In this document: in pieces, positions 1 through 6,080 of the stretch
Layout: each line of letters opens with the position of its first letter
Numbering within the stretch: the first letter of the stretch is position 1
Assembly (NCBI GenBank): GCA_031283025.1
Contig: JAITCP010000020.1
Span: forward strand, 1 to 11,165
From: Spirochaetaceae bacterium
GTDB taxonomy: Bacteria; Spirochaetota; Spirochaetia; Treponematales; Breznakiellaceae
Length of the DNA: 11,165 bases
Reading direction: 5' to 3'
The notes under the pieces: generated by a model
Told to the model about the DNA's origin: nothing
Seen by the model: the letters and a program-made list of their open reading frames with translations, nothing else
Databases searched by the model: none
Position numbers and translations under genes: made by a program

Positions 1-103
1 CATAAAACAGCGCAAGCGCGTCATTTTCCCCGCAGTTAAAACGTTCCATAATAAGGGGGATTATTGTTTTAAGGGTGGCCGCCCGTATCGTTCCATGCGC
101 CAT
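1..103 (-). CDS. Start of a small hypothetical protein, cut by the left window edge
   Basis: From ATG at 103 the minus strand stays open to the window edge, giving 34 residues that begin MAHGTIRAATLKTIIPL and end NDALALFY. The composition looks like a real amphipathic small protein rather than noise, but I do not recognise the family with confidence. No Shine-Dalgarno precedes the ATG. The stop codon of a 38-codon frame lies only 2 nt upstream (TGA-CT-ATG), so initiation could be coupled to that frame, or the two could be one gene split by a frameshift. The frame is also open for a few codons upstream, with a possible TTG start at 109. A bacterial antitoxin-like small protein is one possibility, but that is a guess. 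Confidence 0.45.
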   Translation of the reverse strand, partial: MAHGTIRAATLKTIIPLIMERFNCGENDALALFY

Positions 104-105
104 AG

Positions 106-222
106 TCAACCCGGTTTTACGGATTCAATAAACCCGATATAGCCGCCATTATCAATTTGTTCGATAACCACAACCGGGTTATTGAACAAGTCTATTGCTC
201 GGCACGGACTTATGATCGGCAT
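106..222 (-). CDS. Possible 38-residue small protein or 5' fragment of a frameshifted gene
   Basis: The minus-strand ATG at 222 opens 38 codons ending at TGA 108-106. The C-terminal half reads PVVVIEQIDNGGYIGFIES, which resembles the first beta-strands of HicB-like antitoxins (an 'I...GGYxAxxPxxPG' pattern). It stops exactly after KPG, where HicB proteins normally continue with a T/H-G-D/T-T stretch, and the adjacent frame supplies ...LTMAHGTI. This is compatible with a +1 or -1 frameshift joining the two. Against it being a real gene, the hairpin repeat at 157-189 forms part of the reading frame and recurs outside any gene near 5900, and the ribosome-binding site is weak. It may be a decayed gene. 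Confidence 0.3.
   Translation of the reverse strand: MPIISPCRAIDLFNNPVVVIEQIDNGGYIGFIESVKPG
157..197. repeat. Dispersed hairpin repeat, copy 1
   Basis: TTGTTC-G-ATAACC (157-169) pairs with GGTTAT-T-GAACAA (177-189), giving a 13-bp stem with one G-U pair and a 7-base loop. The right arm runs into GAACAAGTCTATTG (184-197), which is repeated exactly at 5917-5930. The inner stem differs from copy 2 by paired changes (T165-A181 becomes C-G; G163-T183 becomes G-C), so the fold itself appears conserved. Confidence 0.65.
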
Positions 223-294
223 ATTTCTCTATGCAGAATGTCTTGAATGAAAGACGGCTCATACTTTAGCATACCTCAATTTATGCCCAATAAT

Positions 295-318
295 CAAGTA
301 CGCTTTAAGCCGTACTTG
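295..318. promoter_or_regulatory. Inverted repeat in the asd leader
   Basis: CAAGTACG (295-302) is perfectly repeated in inverse orientation as CGTACTTG (311-318) around an 8-base centre, ending 32 bp before the asd start codon. No T-run follows on the plus strand, so it is not a standard terminator for rightward transcription. It could be an operator or an mRNA hairpin controlling asd-lysA. No lysine riboswitch fold was recognised in the leader. Confidence 0.4.
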
Positions 319-350
319 CCAAAAAACCCGCAAACCGGCACACTGTTCGT

Positions 351-1469
351 ATGAGCAAGATTCCTGTAGGTGTTTTAGGGGCCACCGGCATGGTGGGCCA
401 AATGTATACGAGCCTTTTGGCGGATCACCCCTGGTTTGAAGCGCGCTATGCGGCTGCCTCTCCCCGGAGTGCGGGGAAGACCTATGCACAGGCGGTCGAA
501 GGCAGATGGCACATTAACCGATCCGCCGTGTCCGCCGCAGGCTGGGGGGAGGGTGTGGGCGGGCTAATCGTAGAAGACGCTAACGATGTTTCCAAAGCTA
601 TTGCCGCGCATAAAGCAGGACGCTGCGCCTTTGTGTTTTCCGCTCTGGAAATGGGTAAGGATGAAATCAGGGCGCTGGAAGAAGCCTATGCCGCCGCGGG
701 GATTCCCGTTGTATCCAATGCATCCGCCCACCGCTGGACCGCGGATGTGCCGATGTTGATCGCAGAGGTTAATCCCCATCACGCCGATCTGATTCCTTTA
801 CAGCGGAAAAACCGCGGATGGGACAAGGGCTTTATCGCGGTAAAACCAAACTGTTCGATACAAAGCTACACCACTCCCCTCTGGGCGCTCATGCAAAAAG
901 GTTACGGGGTAAAGCGGCTTTTGGTAACAACCTTGCAGGCAGTTTCCGGCGCGGGTTATCCGGGAGTTTCAAGCTGGGACATAATCGACAACATCGTGCC
1001 TTACATAGGAGGCGAAGAAGAAAAATCCGAACAGGAACCGCTCAAGATTTTTGGGGAAATCAACGGGGGCGGCGTGCTGGTAAACGCGGCGGAACCGAAG
1101 ATCAGCGCCCACTGCAACCGGGTGCCGGTGAGGGACGGCCATATTGCCTGTGTCAGCATGGAGTTTGGCGTAAAAAAACCTTCTATAGATGAAGTAAAAA
1201 AAATCTGGAGTGAATTCCGCGCATTGCCGCAGGAAGCGCAACTCCCCAGCGCTCCGGAGCGGCCCGTCATAGTCCGGGAAGAAGCAGACCGCCCCCAGCC
1301 GCGGAAAGACCGGGATGCGGACAAGGCTATGGCAGTTACCGTGGGGCGCATACGGCCCTGCCCGGTTTTTGACATTCGCTTTGTGGGCCTTTCCCACAAC
1401 ACTGTCCGGGGCGCCGCCGGCGGGGGTATACTCAACGCGGAACTGCTAAAACACAAAGGTTATCTGTAG
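351..1469 (+). CDS. asd: Aspartate-semialdehyde dehydrogenase
   Basis: This enzyme reduces aspartyl-4-phosphate to aspartate-4-semialdehyde with NADPH, the branch-point step towards lysine, threonine and methionine, in the cytoplasm. The 372-residue protein opens with the Rossmann motif GVLGATGMVGQ (7-17). It carries the FSALE and SNASAHR segments, and the active-site Cys168 within KPNCSIQS. The general-base histidine is probably H264 in NRVPVRDGH (256-264), and the C-terminal signature is GAAGGGILNAELL (354-366). The PNCS/NRVPV.DGH pattern places it in the branch of the family shared with archaea and fungi rather than the E. coli type. The start at 351 fits the motif position, but no Shine-Dalgarno is visible upstream. 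It is followed after 11 bp by lysA, so the two are very likely cotranscribed. Confidence 0.95.
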   Translation: MSKIPVGVLGATGMVGQMYTSLLADHPWFEARYAAASPRSAGKTYAQAVEGRWHINRSAVSAAGWGEGVGGLIVEDANDVSKAIAAHKAGRCAFVFSALEMGKDEIRALEEAYAAAGIPVVSNASAHRWTADVPMLIAEVNPHHADLIPLQRKNRGWDKGFIAVKPNCSIQSYTTPLWALMQKGYGVKRLLVTTLQAVSGAGYPGVSSWDIIDNIVPYIGGEEEKSEQEPLKIFGEINGGGVLVNAAEPKISAHCNRVPVRDGHIACVSMEFGVKKPSIDEVKKIWSEFRALPQEAQLPSAPERPVIVREEADRPQPRKDRDADKAMAVTVGRIRPCPVFDIRFVGLSHNTVRGAAGGGILNAELLKHKGYL

Positions 1470-1480
1470 GGAGCGATTAC

Positions 1481-2743
1481 ATGAACGAAAAAACTTTTCC
1501 TCTATCAAGGGCGGAACTGGAAGAACTTTCCCGCACCTATCCGACTCCCTTCTACCTCTACGGTGAAAAGGCCATTCGCTGCAAGGCAAAAGAGATCGCC
1601 GGGGCTTTTGGAGTCTTTCCCGGCTTTAAGGAACATTTTGCCGTTAAAGCGCTGCCCAATCCCTTCATCCTAAAGATACTGGCTAACGAAGGTTTTGGCG
1701 CGGATTGTTCCAGCCTTCCGGAATTGCTCCTTGCGGAGATGGCGGGAATCAAGGGGGAGGATGTTATGTTCTCTTCCAATAACACCCCCGCAGCGGAATA
1801 CCGTGAAGCCCGGCGGCTTGGGGCGGTGATCAACCTGGACGATTTTACCCACATTGAATACCTGGAAAAAAATGCGGGTATTCCGGAGTTGATCTCCTGC
1901 CGTTACAATCCCGGCCCGCTTAAATCGGGGAATGCAATTATCGGCAAGCCGGAGGAGGCAAAGTACGGCTTTACGCGGGAACAGCTTCTTGCCGCGTATC
2001 CCCTGCTCCGGGAAAAGGGGGCAAAACGTTTCGGCCTTCATACCATGGTGGCATCCAACGAACTTTCCGTGGCGTACCATGTTGAAACAGCCCGTATGCT
2101 CTTTGAACTGGCGGCGGAAATAAAAGAAAAAACCGGCATCCGCATGGAATTTGTCAATCTGGGAGGCGGCGTGGGAATTCCCTACAGGCCGGAAGACAAG
2201 GCCGTGGATTTAGAGGAACTGTCCAAAGGCATAGAAGCCGCGTACCGGAATATTGTTGTTCCCGCCGGCCTTGCCCCCTTGGGCGTGCGCATTGAATGGG
2301 GCAGGGATGTTACCGGCCCCTGCGGCTGGCTTGTAAGCCGGGCGCTTCATACCAAAAACATTTACCGGAACTATATTGGCATTGACGCGTGCATGGCCGA
2401 TTTAATGCGCCCCGCCCTCTACGGCGCGTACCACCATATCACCGTGCCGGGAAAGGAAAATGAAACGCTTACGGAAACATACGATGTAACGGGGAGCCTT
2501 TGTGAAAACAACGACAAATTTGCCGTTCAGCGCTCTTTGCCAAAGATCGAACCGGGAGACTTTGTAATTATCCACGATGCCGGAGCGCACGGCAGGGCCA
2601 TGGGGTTTAACTACAACGGCAAACTCCGCTGCGGCGAACTGCTTCTTCGCAGCAATGGCAGCATAACCCAAATTCGCCGGGCGGAAACGGCGGATGATTA
2701 CTTTGCCACCCTGGACAGGGGCGCAGTGGGGAATTTCAGCTAA
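1481..2743 (+). CDS. lysA: Diaminopimelate decarboxylase, divergent clade
   Basis: PLP-dependent fold-type III decarboxylase converting meso-diaminopimelate to L-lysine, the last step of the pathway that asd feeds. Visible elements over 420 residues: the PLP-binding Lys56 in HFAVKALPN, GADCSS (73-78), the phosphate-binding NLGGGVGIPY (226-235), DACMADLMRPALYGAYHH (302-319), the active-site Cys341-Glu342 in GSLCENND, and Tyr378 near the C-terminus. Two usual signatures are altered: the common HxHxGS stretch reads HTMVASN (187-193), and the E-P-G-R motif reads EWGR (272-275). From memory, a clade of LysA-like proteins in Clostridia and spirochaetes shares such changes together with TGSLCENNDKFA. 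A good AGGGAG (1468-1473) sits 7 nt before the ATG and overlaps the asd stop. Spirochaete peptidoglycan typically uses ornithine, so the product is probably lysine for protein synthesis. Confidence 0.92.
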   Translation: MNEKTFPLSRAELEELSRTYPTPFYLYGEKAIRCKAKEIAGAFGVFPGFKEHFAVKALPNPFILKILANEGFGADCSSLPELLLAEMAGIKGEDVMFSSNNTPAAEYREARRLGAVINLDDFTHIEYLEKNAGIPELISCRYNPGPLKSGNAIIGKPEEAKYGFTREQLLAAYPLLREKGAKRFGLHTMVASNELSVAYHVETARMLFELAAEIKEKTGIRMEFVNLGGGVGIPYRPEDKAVDLEELSKGIEAAYRNIVVPAGLAPLGVRIEWGRDVTGPCGWLVSRALHTKNIYRNYIGIDACMADLMRPALYGAYHHITVPGKENETLTETYDVTGSLCENNDKFAVQRSLPKIEPGDFVIIHDAGAHGRAMGFNYNGKLRCGELLLRSNGSITQIRRAETADDYFATLDRGAVGNFS

Positions 2744-2769
2744 TACCGTTCCTTACCGATATAATAGTA

Positions 2770-3594
2770 ATGCGATCTCTCATAGCTATTCTTCTGTTCT
2801 GTGCTATTACCGTATGGACAGGCGCCCAGCCGCCAAAAAACCATAAAAAACCCATCATAAAATACACCCTTGTTTTTAGAGTCCCCGTACCGGAAGAAAT
2901 TACTTCGCCGGAAGATACTGCTCTGCCGGAAGTTACTGCTCCGAATGTTCCGGGGGAATTATCTGCCGCTGAAATATCCGGTGAAATACCCAGTGATATA
3001 CCCGGCGAAAGATCCAGTGAAATATCCGGTGAAACAAGCGCAGGTGATATATCCGGTAAAACAGCGATGGAAGAACCATCCATGGGCCGGCTCATTCTTG
3101 GAAAGGGAAAGACAAAGGCAGAAATGCTGGTTTCTTTTTTCCTTAATGAAAACAAGAGTGCTGACCGAATTTTTATAGAAGAACTGGCTTTTTTGTACAT
3201 TTCCGAGGCTGAGGTCGAAGGGATAAACCACGATATAGCCTTTGTCCAAATGTGCCTGGAAACCGGGTTTTTACGCTTTGGCGGACTGGTAAAACCGGAA
3301 ATGAACAATTTTTGCGGTCTGGGCGCTTTAGGGCCGGGGCAGCCGGGAATAAGCTTTCCCACGGCACAGATAGGAATAAGGGCCCATATCCAGCACTTAA
3401 AGGCCTATGCCACGGAACTTCCCCTTAAAGGAGAACTGGTTGATCCCCGCTACCACCTTGTACGCCGGGGCTCTGTGCCGGTAGTTCAGGGATTGGCCGG
3501 GACTTGGGCATCAGACCGGTATTATGCTGAAAAAATCGAAATTATCCTGGAACGGCTTTACCGTTATGCGGATAGTCACCCCTCATACAATTGA
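2770..3594 (+). CDS. Secreted GH73-like glucosaminidase with acidic repeat linker
   Basis: Predicted exported peptidoglycan hydrolase. Residues 1-19 form a signal peptide (hydrophobic core LIAILLFCAITVW, probable cleavage after TGA). Residues about 37-104 are a Pro/Glu/Ser-rich linker containing four imperfect 8-9-residue repeats of the type SSEISGE. Residues about 115-268 form the N-acetylglucosaminidase domain. The likely catalytic acid is Glu164 in CLETGFLRFGG, followed by NNFCGLGALG (179-188), FPTAQIGIRAHIQHLKAYA (196-214), DPRY (225-228) and GTWASD..Y..KI (244-256). These match the flagellar and cell-wall GH73/LytD-like glucosaminidases that cut the GlcNAc-MurNAc backbone. It starts 26 bp after lysA with no evident Shine-Dalgarno. 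A TATAAT lies at 2760-2765, but it is too close to the ATG and lacks a -35. The substrate is inferred from the family. Confidence 0.85.
   Translation: MRSLIAILLFCAITVWTGAQPPKNHKKPIIKYTLVFRVPVPEEITSPEDTALPEVTAPNVPGELSAAEISGEIPSDIPGERSSEISGETSAGDISGKTAMEEPSMGRLILGKGKTKAEMLVSFFLNENKSADRIFIEELAFLYISEAEVEGINHDIAFVQMCLETGFLRFGGLVKPEMNNFCGLGALGPGQPGISFPTAQIGIRAHIQHLKAYATELPLKGELVDPRYHLVRRGSVPVVQGLAGTWASDRYYAEKIEIILERLYRYADSHPSYN
2962..3060 (+). repeat. Four 24-27-bp tandem repeats inside the glucosaminidase linker
   Basis: The units encode SAAEISGE, IPSDIPGE, RSSEISGE and TSAGDISGK (residues 65-97). Each carries a version of GAAATATCCGGTGAA, so the similarity is at DNA as well as protein level. This kind of in-frame repeat can expand or contract by slippage and would change only the length of the flexible linker. 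Confidence 0.7.
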
Positions 3595-3619
3595 CTCCCA
3601 TTAAAAAGACATCTATAGT
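3591..3619 (+). promoter_or_regulatory. Sigma-70-like promoter giving a leaderless PilZ mRNA
   Basis: TTGACT (3591-3596) and TATAGT (3614-3619) are separated by exactly 17 bp. The -35 box overlaps the stop codon of the glucosaminidase gene. Transcription would start around 3625-3627, only about 1-3 nt before the ATG at 3628, and no Shine-Dalgarno exists upstream of that ATG. Confidence 0.6.
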
Positions 3620-3627
3620 TATGTATA

Positions 3628-4641
3628 ATGGCACTTATAACAAGCCAAAAAATCACCGATTTTTATGAACGTTTTAAGACTATAGAAGTAACTTTTTCAA
3701 AAGAGATCATTGAGGTAACACGTCTTATAACGGCTCAAGTGTACTTAAAGTGCGGCGGCGATTTTTGGCCATGTGTAGTTTATTCCACCTCTTTTCAGGG
3801 CGCAAAAGTAGTGGCCAATATTCGTTCCGGGCTGGTACAAAAACTCCAAACAACCAACAATTCAATAAGCCTCCGGCTTTGCTTTAAAAAACCCGATGTG
3901 GATGCGCCGGTAACATTTTTTGTTTCAGGCAGAATTTCCGGTTATTCCCCCTATGGAGGGTCTCAGGATATAGCCCTTTTTTCCATTCAGTTTACCCAGC
4001 GGCCCCCCGATGACCTTATAGAGATTATGGGCCGGGTACTGGATGCCAATGTTAATTCCGCCAAAAGAAGGGAGGAGCGGCTCCTTCTTAGCCCGGAGCT
4101 GATCCGTAAAATCGGCCTTATGGCAAAGGAAACGGCGATCTTTATTCAGGGGGTTCCGAGGCGCTGCATATTAAGGGATATTTCCTTTTCCGGAACAAAA
4201 ATTATTATGATGGGGATAGCAAAATTCCTGTCAGACCGTGAAGTTGCGGTGCGCCTGGATTTTGAAGACCCAAGGGAAAGCTATTCGATTAAGGGAAACA
4301 TAATCAGAACGGAAGAAGTGGAAGGAAGAAAAGAGTTGGTCGCCCTGGCGGTTCAATTTGTTGATGGAGCAATCCCCATGGGTTACAAGGTACGGCTGAA
4401 TGAATATTTGGGATACACCAAGGTGGAATCCAGACCCGATTATGCCGATACAAAAGAGGCTTCAAAACCTGAGCCTGCTCCGAAGCCAACTGCCGCAGCT
4501 CCGAAGCCAACTACCGCAGCTCCGGCAGCCAAGGCTACAACGGCCAAGGCTCCGGCAGCCGCAGTCCCGGAAACTCCCTCCCTTCCGGAATTCCCCGATG
4601 AACCGTTTACCATGCCGGAAATGGAAATTCCCTTTAGATGA
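3628..4641 (+). CDS. PilZ-domain c-di-GMP-binding protein with N-terminal companion domain
   Basis: Cytoplasmic c-di-GMP effector of 337 residues. The N-terminal ~135 residues (ITSQKITDFYERF...FTQRPPDDLIEIMGRVLD) form an extra domain typical of spirochaete PilZ proteins and probably YcgR-N-like. The PilZ barrel spans about 146-262. The c-di-GMP motif RxxxR is present as R147-RREER-R151, and DxSxxG as D184-ISFSG-G189, so ligand binding should be intact. Residues 278-318 are a Lys/Pro/Ala/Thr-rich low-complexity tail built partly from a duplicated 21-bp unit (4477-4518), followed by an acidic, proline-rich end. In other spirochaetes PilZ proteins affect motility and virulence; here the output is unknown. 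The gene has its own promoter, with TATAGT ending 8 bp before the ATG, and its stop overlaps the next start codon (ATGA, 4638-4641), so the TPR protein is probably translated with it. Confidence 0.88.
   Translation: MALITSQKITDFYERFKTIEVTFSKEIIEVTRLITAQVYLKCGGDFWPCVVYSTSFQGAKVVANIRSGLVQKLQTTNNSISLRLCFKKPDVDAPVTFFVSGRISGYSPYGGSQDIALFSIQFTQRPPDDLIEIMGRVLDANVNSAKRREERLLLSPELIRKIGLMAKETAIFIQGVPRRCILRDISFSGTKIIMMGIAKFLSDREVAVRLDFEDPRESYSIKGNIIRTEEVEGRKELVALAVQFVDGAIPMGYKVRLNEYLGYTKVESRPDYADTKEASKPEPAPKPTAAAPKPTTAAPAAKATTAKAPAAAVPETPSLPEFPDEPFTMPEMEIPFR
4477..4518 (+). repeat. Two 21-bp tandem repeats in the PilZ protein tail
   Basis: Two units, 4477-4497 and 4498-4518, differ at one position and encode APKPTAA and APKPTTA. 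Shorter degenerate copies (GCTCCGGCAGCC at 4519-4530 and 4549-4560) follow. The tail is low-complexity and probably an unstructured linker. Confidence 0.7.
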
Positions 4642-5777
4642 AAACCGGCAAACTTGTGTACATCTCCATTCCTGAACGTTTACAGGATCGCTTTTCCGGT
4701 CATAATGGTTTTGCGTTTAACCCCGCTATACCCCTTCCGGTAGAACTGCCTTCCGATAATCTGACCGGCAGTCCGGTTGATAGTACGGCGGATTGTACGG
4801 AAAGCGGATGTCAAAATTGCAGCCAATTCAACACCAGCGGCCTGAGCGAAGAAATGATCCTGGCAGGCATACTGCTGGATTTAGCGGAAAATCCGGACGG
4901 CGAACACAGCGCTTATTACCGGAACTTGATTACCGCTCATAAACCAAAACTTGCGGCAGAATTGCAGGAAGCCGCTGTCATCAAATCTAAAAACGGCGAT
5001 TATATAACAGCGCTGGAAATCTTCCGGCTGCTGGAAGGCCTTTTGGAACAAAACCCGGCGCTGCTCCTTAACCGGGCGCTGGTTCTGGAAAAAGCAGCCG
5101 CACGGGAAAACAATGAAGCGGCGTATAGAGAAGCCGAGACTGCCTATGAAAAAGCCCTGGCCGCTCCGGCACAGGAAACCCTGCTTAACGCGGGCATTTT
5201 TTATGAAAAGCGCGGGGAATACTCAAAGGCGGAGGAATGCCTTGCCGCATATCTGGGAGCGGAGGAAGAAGAAGACAAGCCGGATGCAATGCAGGCACGG
5301 GAACTGCTCAATGAGATACGGAACAACAGCCTGGATGACGAAGCTTTCAAGGAAGCGCTTGCCCTTATACGGAAGAATGATGCGGAGCGGAGTGTTCTTA
5401 AGGCAAGGGAATTCCTGGAACGGCAGCCCGGCGCGGGAAAGGGCTGGTTTGTTCTGGGCTGGGGGCTGCGCCTCCTTTCACGCTGGAAAGACGGAGCGGC
5501 CTGTTTTGAAAAGGCCGTTGAATTGGGCTGCAGTAACGCGGAAACCTGCAATGAACTGGCGATCTGCTATATGGAAACCGGGAATTGGGAAAATGCCCGG
5601 AAAGAATTAGAAAAAGCCCTGCGGCTTGATCCGGAAAATATAAAGATCATCAGTAATATGGGAATTCTGGCCATGAAGCAGGGAAACAAAGAAAAGGCCG
5701 CCGCTTTCTTCCGTACTGTGCTGGAACTGGACCCGGAAGATCCGATTGCCCAGTTATACCGGCAATGCTGCATTTGA
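4638..5777 (+). CDS. TPR-repeat protein translationally coupled to the PilZ gene
   Basis: 379 residues, no signal peptide or membrane segment, hence probably cytoplasmic. The first ~70 residues are Ser/Pro/Thr-rich and contain a small cysteine cluster, C53-x4-C58-x2-C61, which might bind metal. The rest is helical TPR: clear units at about 180-213 (LLNAGIFYEKRGEYSKAEECL), 268-300 (WFVLGWGLRLLSRWKDGAACFEKAVEL), 301-334 (ETCNELAICYMETGNWENARKELEKAL) and 335-368 (ISNMGILAMKQGNKEKAAAFFRTVLEL), with weaker helices at 105-175. TPR proteins are scaffolds for protein partners. The ATGA overlap with the PilZ gene suggests that the two products act in one complex or stoichiometry, for example as adaptor for a c-di-GMP output. 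No enzymatic residues are visible. Confidence 0.85.
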   Translation: MKTGKLVYISIPERLQDRFSGHNGFAFNPAIPLPVELPSDNLTGSPVDSTADCTESGCQNCSQFNTSGLSEEMILAGILLDLAENPDGEHSAYYRNLITAHKPKLAAELQEAAVIKSKNGDYITALEIFRLLEGLLEQNPALLLNRALVLEKAAARENNEAAYREAETAYEKALAAPAQETLLNAGIFYEKRGEYSKAEECLAAYLGAEEEEDKPDAMQARELLNEIRNNSLDDEAFKEALALIRKNDAERSVLKAREFLERQPGAGKGWFVLGWGLRLLSRWKDGAACFEKAVELGCSNAETCNELAICYMETGNWENARKELEKALRLDPENIKIISNMGILAMKQGNKEKAAAFFRTVLELDPEDPIAQLYRQCCI

Positions 5778-5800
5778 AAAAATGGGAGCTATCATTAGAG

Positions 5801-5828
5801 TTGTTCGGAAACTTCAGTTTCTGAACAA
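5801..5828 (+). terminator. Hairpin after the TPR gene, possible terminator
   Basis: TTGTTCGGAAAC (5801-5812) pairs with GTTTCTGAACAA (5817-5828) around TTCA, giving a 12-bp stem with one G-U pair, 23 nt after the TPR stop codon. No proper T-run follows (CTTCCTATAAAATTT), so intrinsic termination would be weak. It could also act as an mRNA 3' end stabiliser. Confidence 0.4.
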
Positions 5829-5849
5829 CTTCCTATAAAATTTATTCCA

Positions 5850-5882
5850 GTGTCCGAAGAAGTTATCTAACTTTTCGGACAC
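5850..5882. other. Long hairpin in the 5778-6169 gap
   Basis: GTGTCCGAA (5850-5858) pairs with TTCGGACAC (5874-5882). Beyond a bulged G the stem continues with AAGTT/AACTT around an ATCT loop, giving about 14 base pairs in total. It is followed by a C-run, not T's, so it is not a standard terminator in the plus direction. Function unknown. Confidence 0.55.
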
Positions 5883-5890
5883 CCCCTTAA

Positions 5891-5930
5891 CTTGTGAGAC
5901 AACCGACCGGGTTGTCGAACAAGTCTATTG
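5891..5930. repeat. Dispersed hairpin repeat, copy 2
   Basis: CTTGT-GA-GACAACC (5891-5904) pairs with GGTTGTC-GA-ACAAG (5910-5923); the two stems are separated by facing GA/GA mismatches. The inner loop is GACCG. The following GAACAAGTCTATTG (5917-5930) is identical to 184-197. Relative to copy 1 the inner stem has a compensated T-A to C-G change. Confidence 0.65.
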
Positions 5931-5947
5931 TCTGAAATTCAGGGAAC

Positions 5948-6048
5948 TATGCCTTTCGGCATATAGAAATTCTGTTTTTTTTAATTAACTATGCCTTTTG
6001 GCATAAGTGATTTCCCCTACTTTTTGTAAAATATGCCTTTTGGCATAT
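5948..6048. repeat. Three TATGCC-N4-GGCATA palindromes at an exact 42-bp period
   Basis: The 16-bp palindromes lie at 5948-5963 (centre TTTC), 5990-6005 (centre TTTT) and 6032-6047 (centre TTTT; extended to 18 bp at 6031-6048). Start-to-start distances are 42 and 42 bp, which is four turns of B-DNA, so all sites face the same side. The 26-bp spacers are AT-rich with T-runs (T8 at 5975-5982, T5 at 6021-6025, T8 at 6056-6063) but otherwise unlike each other. They may be operator sites for a cooperatively binding dimer, or RNA hairpins. The third, with outer TTTGTA/TACAAA pairing (6023-6055) and T8, could also terminate transcription. Confidence 0.7.
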
Positions 6049-6080
6049 ATACAAATTTTTTTTCTGCGATAAAATTTTTA

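Noticed and set aside
211..224. TATG-ATC-GGCATAT as a fourth copy of the TATGCC-N4-GGCATA palindrome
   Set aside because: Only the right half matches; the left half is broken and the distance from the hairpin repeat differs from that at 5930-5958.
200..350. Lysine riboswitch upstream of asd-lysA
   Set aside because: The 150-bp leader is too short and lacks the conserved junction elements; only one simple inverted repeat is present.
969..1456. Long open frames on the minus strand inside asd (142 and 151 codons)
   Set aside because: They lie wholly within a strongly conserved enzyme gene, overlap each other in two frames, and their translations have no recognisable domain.
2760..2765. TATAAT immediately before the glucosaminidase start
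   Set aside because: Only 4 bp separate it from the ATG, transcription would start inside the codon region, and no -35 box is found 16-18 bp upstream.
2870..3178. Plus-strand frame with a repeated YPVKYPVIYPAK-type peptide
   Set aside because: It is the shifted reading of the 24-bp tandem repeats in the glucosaminidase linker; the repeat explains the periodic peptide.
5948..6048. CRISPR-like array of three short repeats
   Set aside because: The repeats are perfect palindromes of only 16 bp with 26-bp AT-rich spacers, number just three, and there are no cas genes; a CRISPR repeat would be longer.
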